This document shows, one piece after another, positions 5,913 through 8,834 of a DNA stretch of 8,834 nt. This stretch comes from Planctomycetota bacterium. GTDB taxonomy: Bacteria > Planctomycetota > Phycisphaerae > Phycisphaerales > UBA1924. The translations under genes were made by a program, and so were the position numbers. Location of the stretch: contig JAEYNG010000375.1 of assembly GCA_023412695.1 (NCBI GenBank), positions 1 to 8,834 of the forward strand, written 5' to 3'. Numbering within the stretch: position 1 is the first letter of the stretch; each line of letters starts with the position of its first letter. The notes under the pieces were generated by a model, which was not told the origin of the DNA, searched no databases, and saw only the letters and a program-made list of their open reading frames with translations.

Positions 5913-7220
5913 ATGGCCGCGAACACGCAACCCTCACCGCGCTCGGGCACGATCCTCGTCCTGAGCCAGGTCTACGTCCCCGATCCTGCGAGCGTGGGCC
6001 AGCACATGGCCGACGCCGCGGCGGAGCTCTCGCAGCGCGGTCATCGCGTCGTCGTGCTCACTTCCGCGCGCGGGTACGACGACCCGACCGTGAAGTACCC
6101 GCCGCACGAGACGCGCGACGGCGTCGAGATCCGGCGCTTGCCGTTCTCGAGCTTCGGCAAGGCTTCGATCCCTCGCCGGCTGCTCGGCGGCGTGCTGTTC
6201 ATGCTGCAGTGCATCGTGCGCGGGCTCTTCACGCCCAAGCTCGAGGCGATCCTCGTCAGCACGTCGCCGCCGATGTGCGCCGCCGCGGCGATGGTGATTG
6301 CTTTCTTTCGGCGTGTGCCGATCAAGTACTGGGTGATGGACCTGAACCCGGACCAGATGATCGAGTTGGGCAAGCTGAGGCCCGACGCCCTTCCGGTCAA
6401 GCTCTACAACACCTTCAACCGCATGATCCTGCGGCGATCGGCGGACGTCGTCGCGCTCGACCGCTTCATGGCGGCGCGGCTGAACCGCAAGATCGACGTC
6501 AACCACAAGCTCGCGGTGATGCCGCCCTGGCCGCACGACGACCATCTCGGCATCGTCCGGCACGAAGAGAACCCGTTCCGCAAGGAGCACGGGCTCGACG
6601 GCAAGTTCGTGATCATGTACAGCGGCAACCACGGGTTCTCGACGCCCGTCAAGACGGTCGTGGACGCCGCGCTCAAGCTCCAGCACCGCGACGACATCGT
6701 GTTCATGTTCATCGGCGGCGGCGTCGGCAAGAAGGACGTTGACAACGCGATCGCCGAGCACAAGCCGAAGAACATCGTCAGCCTGCCGTACCAGCCGCTC
6801 GACCGCATCAAGTACTCCCTCTCCGCGGCGGATGTGCACCTCGTCAGCGTCGGCAACGACGTTGTCGGCGTCGTCCACCCGTGCAAGGTCTACGGCGCGA
6901 TGGCGGTGTCGCGGCCCATCCTGCTCCTCGGCCCGGACCCGGGCCACGTCTCCGACCTCGTGCGCGACCACCGGCTGGGCTGGCAGATCACTCACGGCGA
7001 TGTGGATGGCGCGGTGAAGACGCTCGAGGCGATCGTCGCCACGCCGCGGGCCGAGCTCGACGCAATGGGTGAACGCGCCCGCGACCTCATCGACCGCGAG
7101 CTGAGCAAGCAGGTGCTCTGCGGACGGTTCTGCGATGTTGTCGAGAGCGGACTCGCCGGCAGCGACGTCGCTCACCGCAGTTCACCCGCCCAGCACGCCG
7201 CCGCGGAACGCGCCGCCTGA
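5913..7220 (+). CDS. Glycosyltransferase family 4 (WbuB-like)
   Basis: A 435-residue GT-B glycosyltransferase resembling the WbuB group of GT4 enzymes, which transfer a sugar from a nucleotide donor to a lipid-linked O-antigen or exopolysaccharide intermediate at the cytoplasmic membrane. Seen: the N-terminal Rossmann half opens with ILVLSQVYVPDPASVGQHM (14-32) and RGHRVVVLT (42-50); a hydrophobic/basic stretch at 88-108 probably binds the membrane; YWVMDLNPDQMIELG (139-153) is the WbuB-type DL-x-P...LG block; the C-terminal half begins with FVIMYSGNHG (232-241), then FIGGGVGKK (266-274), and the donor-site HPCKVYGAMAVSRP (322-335). In the donor loop the position often held by Glu in GT4 enzymes is Gly (KVYG), which is common in WbuB-like proteins. 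Donor and acceptor cannot be told from sequence; GDP sugars made by the neighbours are plausible. It is 27 bases from the epimerase and 15 bases from the formyltransferase, so the three are probably one transcript. The last 20 residues look disordered. Confidence 0.88.
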   Translation: MAANTQPSPRSGTILVLSQVYVPDPASVGQHMADAAAELSQRGHRVVVLTSARGYDDPTVKYPPHETRDGVEIRRLPFSSFGKASIPRRLLGGVLFMLQCIVRGLFTPKLEAILVSTSPPMCAAAAMVIAFFRRVPIKYWVMDLNPDQMIELGKLRPDALPVKLYNTFNRMILRRSADVVALDRFMAARLNRKIDVNHKLAVMPPWPHDDHLGIVRHEENPFRKEHGLDGKFVIMYSGNHGFSTPVKTVVDAALKLQHRDDIVFMFIGGGVGKKDVDNAIAEHKPKNIVSLPYQPLDRIKYSLSAADVHLVSVGNDVVGVVHPCKVYGAMAVSRPILLLGPDPGHVSDLVRDHRLGWQITHGDVDGAVKTLEAIVATPRAELDAMGERARDLIDRELSKQVLCGRFCDVVESGLAGSDVAHRSSPAQHAAAERAA

Positions 7221-7235
7221 GTCTTCACCTTCACC

Positions 7236-8042
7236 ATGATCACCAAGTACGTCTTCATCCAGGACGACCCGTTCTACCTGCCCAAGGTGCTGGACAAGTA
7301 CCTGCGCGAGTTCGGCGACTCGACCGCGGGGATCAACATCCAGCCCAACACGCAGGGCAAGCGGACGGTCTTCCAGACGGCGATGGACCTGCTGAAGATG
7401 TACGGCCCGTGGTACTTCCAGTGGAAACTGCGGCACTACATCTGGAACAAGGTCAAGGCCAAGGTCGTCAACGGCTGGCTCGGCTCCACGCGCCGCTGCT
7501 ACACCGTTGAATCCGTCGCTCGCAAGTACGGCGTGCCCGTCCACCGCACGAGCGACGTCAACAGCGAAGAGTTCCGCAAGCTGCTGCGCGACCTCAACGT
7601 CGGGTTTATCGTCTCGATCTCCGGCACGCAGATGTACCGCAAGCCGCTGCGCGAGCAGACGAAGTATGGCATCGTCAACTGCCACGGCGCGCTGCTGCCG
7701 AAGTATCGCGGCCTGATGCCCAGCTTCTGGACGCTCGCCAACGGCGAGAAGGAGGGCGGCGTCAGCGTCCACTTCGTTGACGCCAAACTCGACAACGGCC
7801 CGATCGTCGTGCAGAAGAAGTATCGCATTCACTCGCGCGACACGCTCGAGGACATCATGGCCCGCGGCAAGGACCTCGCGGCGGAGTGCATCATCGAGTG
7901 CGTGCGGATTGTCGAGGACGCGGCCGACAGAGGCATCGAGCCCCCCACCACGCCCAACCCCGAGAGCGAACTGACGCACTTCTCGATGCCGACGAAGGCG
8001 GATGTGGATAGGTTCAAGGCAGGCGGACATCGGTTCTTCTAG
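7236..8042 (+). CDS. Stand-alone formyltransferase, probable sugar N-formyltransferase
   Basis: A 268-residue formyltransferase (Formyl_trans_N fold), which moves a formyl group from N10-formyltetrahydrofolate to an amine. Seen: GFIVSISGTQ, the active-site strand IVNCHGALLPKYRG with N148 and H150, and D186 in KLDNGP. The H-to-D spacing of 36 residues equals that of methionyl-tRNA formyltransferase (H108/D144). The C-terminal tRNA-binding domain of that enzyme (total about 315 residues) is absent: only about 80 residues follow D186, ending in SMPTKADVDRFKAGGHRFF. Residues 30-85 form an unusual aromatic and basic insert. Length and context suit the sugar N-formyltransferases (such as Brucella WbkC, about 260 residues), which formylate 4-amino-4,6-dideoxy sugars. 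An aminotransferase to make that substrate is not in the window. No Shine-Dalgarno is visible before ATG 7236. The fold is secure; the substrate is inferred. Confidence 0.85.
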   Translation: MITKYVFIQDDPFYLPKVLDKYLREFGDSTAGINIQPNTQGKRTVFQTAMDLLKMYGPWYFQWKLRHYIWNKVKAKVVNGWLGSTRRCYTVESVARKYGVPVHRTSDVNSEEFRKLLRDLNVGFIVSISGTQMYRKPLREQTKYGIVNCHGALLPKYRGLMPSFWTLANGEKEGGVSVHFVDAKLDNGPIVVQKKYRIHSRDTLEDIMARGKDLAAECIIECVRIVEDAADRGIEPPTTPNPESELTHFSMPTKADVDRFKAGGHRFF

Positions 8043-8212
8043 GCACTCACCGCGGAGGCGCGGAGAACGCAGAAGCTAACCTGGAGCGAACGAAACTGCG
8101 CGGCTCAGATCTGGTTCGCGCCGGTGCAGCGGATTGTTGACTCAGGAGTGCCCAAGAGTTGGCGCGACTGGCAGAGCATCCTTCCCTCGCGTCCTCCGCG
8201 TCTCTGCGGTGA
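8043..8212. other. Intergenic segment between formyltransferase and deacetylase
   Basis: These 170 bases separate two plus-strand genes and are almost wholly taken up by an inverted-repeat element (8047-8212). Within it, GTTCGCGCC (8114-8122) and GGCGCGAC (8161-8168) can pair with one bulge. I see no good promoter and no reliable coding frame. Confidence 0.45.
8047..8212. repeat. 166-bp element bounded by imperfect 24-bp inverted repeats
   Basis: The left arm (8047-8070) begins TCACCGCGGAGGCGCGGAG; the reverse complement of the right arm (8189-8212) begins TCACCGCAGAGACGCGGAG. They match at 21 of 24 positions and all three differences are transitions. The interior is 118 bp with no transposase. 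The right arm ends exactly where the deacetylase ATG (8213) begins. No target-site duplication is evident. Motifs of the type CACCGCAGAGACGCGGAG are, as I recall, dispersed repeats in many environmental bacteria, so this may be a REP- or MITE-like unit. Paired, the arms would form a strong stem in the mRNA. Confidence 0.65.
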
Positions 8213-8834
8213 ATGAGTAAGCCGATGCCCGACGCACGCGACATCACCCACGCACTCTCCTTCGACATCGAAGACTGGTTCCACATCGTCGAGGTGAAGG
8301 CCGTCGAGGATCCGTCGCAGTGGCCTGCGCTCTCGGCCCAGTCATCGCTCGTGGAGCGTTACACCGACCTCATCCTGAAGATCTGCGACGACCACCGCGC
8401 CCGCGGCACGTTCTTCATGCTCGGGTGGATCGCCGAGCGGCACCCCGCGCTCGTCAATCGCATCGCCGACGCGGGGCACGAGCTGGGCACGCACTCGTTC
8501 TGGCACCGCAAGGTCTACGAGCTCACGCCCGAGACGTTTGACAGGGACATCAAGGACTCGCTCGCGGCGATCTCCGCCGCCGCGCCGGCGACCGCCATCC
8601 GCGGCTTCCGCGCGCCATCCTTCTCCATCACGCCCGGGACCGAATGGGCGTTCGACGTGCTGCTCGACAACGGCATCACCTACGACGCGAGCCTCTTCCC
8701 TGCACCCCGTGGCCATGGCGGCTACGCCTGCACCCGCGGCCCGCACACAATCTTTACGCCCAAGGGCCGCGAGATCGCGGAACTGCCGATGTCCATCGCG
8801 CACTACGGCCCGGCGAAGCTGTGCTACTCCGGCG
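8213..8834 (+). CDS. XrtA/PEP-CTERM-type polysaccharide deacetylase, 3' end cut by the window
   Basis: The first 207 residues of a NodB-fold (carbohydrate esterase 4) deacetylase, running off the window without a stop. Such metal enzymes remove N-acetyl groups from sugars of extracellular polymers. Seen: ALSFDIEDWFH (14-24) carrying D18, E20 and D21; ARGTFFMLGWIAERHP (about 63-78); GHELGTHSFWH with metal-ligand H94 and H98; RGFRAPSFSITPG (130-142) with R133; and ELPMSI further on. The EDWFH form of the first motif, with LGWIAERHP and RAPSFS, is typical of the subfamily found beside exosortase XrtA exopolysaccharide clusters, which normally ends in a DUF3473 domain; that part would lie beyond the window. 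The start could be ATG 8213, directly against the inverted repeat, or ATG 8225 (residue 5); neither has a clear Shine-Dalgarno. Family placement is firm. Confidence 0.88.
   Translation, partial: MSKPMPDARDITHALSFDIEDWFHIVEVKAVEDPSQWPALSAQSSLVERYTDLILKICDDHRARGTFFMLGWIAERHPALVNRIADAGHELGTHSFWHRKVYELTPETFDRDIKDSLAAISAAAPATAIRGFRAPSFSITPGTEWAFDVLLDNGITYDASLFPAPRGHGGYACTRGPHTIFTPKGREIAELPMSIAHYGPAKLCYSG

Noticed and set aside
7236..8042. Methionyl-tRNA formyltransferase (fmt)
   Set aside because: The C-terminal tRNA-binding domain is missing, the context is a glycan cluster, and the N-terminal third is atypical.
8047..8286. Minus-strand open frame of 79 codons across the inverted-repeat element
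   Set aside because: It runs antisense into the conserved start of the deacetylase and consists largely of repeat sequence; no coding signal was seen.

Overview
The window is a GC-rich stretch (about two thirds G+C by eye) of a bacterial chromosome or metagenomic contig, carrying a surface-glycan or exopolysaccharide biosynthesis locus. GC-rich codon use, few strong Shine-Dalgarno sites, a plant-like GDP-mannose 3,5-epimerase and an exosortase-associated (XrtA/PEP-CTERM type) polysaccharide deacetylase suggest a Planctomycetota-like organism, perhaps Phycisphaerae. This placement is an inference, because the window has no rRNA or other marker gene.

Layout: (1) 1-123, a non-coding left edge with a cluster of TTGCA/TGCAA palindromes. 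(2) 124-1170 on the minus strand, a UbiA-superfamily prenyltransferase resembling decaprenyl-phosphate phosphoribosyltransferase. (3) 1171-1531, a divergent intergenic region with an 18-bp operator-like palindrome. (4) 1532-3109 plus, a multi-spanning membrane protein with ALG10-like GT-C motifs, overlapping by ATGA with (5) 3106-4215 plus, GDP-mannose 4,6-dehydratase (gmd). (6) 4216-4730, a 515-bp gap without a convincing gene. (7) 4731-5885 plus, a GDP-mannose 3,5-epimerase-like enzyme with a Lys/Ala-rich, histone-H1-like tail. (8) 5913-7220 plus, a WbuB-like GT4 glycosyltransferase. (9) 7236-8042 plus, a stand-alone formyltransferase with the Asn-His-Asp catalytic set. (10) 8043-8212, an intergenic segment bounded by imperfect 24-bp inverted repeats. 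(11) 8213 to the window end, plus, the N-terminal part of an XrtA-type polysaccharide deacetylase cut by the window edge.

The genes fit one pathway family. Gmd and the epimerase both draw on GDP-mannose and would give GDP-4-keto-6-deoxymannose and GDP-L-galactose (or a combined product). The formyltransferase could N-formylate an amino-deoxy sugar, and gmd plus a formyltransferase recalls the N-formylperosamine loci of Brucella, but no aminotransferase lies in this window. The GT4 and GT-C-like proteins would transfer sugars, the latter probably from a lipid-linked donor. The UbiA protein would make a polyprenyl-phosphate-linked pentose precursor. The deacetylase would trim N-acetyl groups from the exported polymer. 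I found no tRNA, rRNA, CRISPR array, insertion-sequence transposase or toxin/defence gene. The most unusual points are the H1-like tail on the epimerase, the eukaryote-like character of two enzymes (ALG10-like and GME-like), and the inverted-repeat element abutting the deacetylase start.
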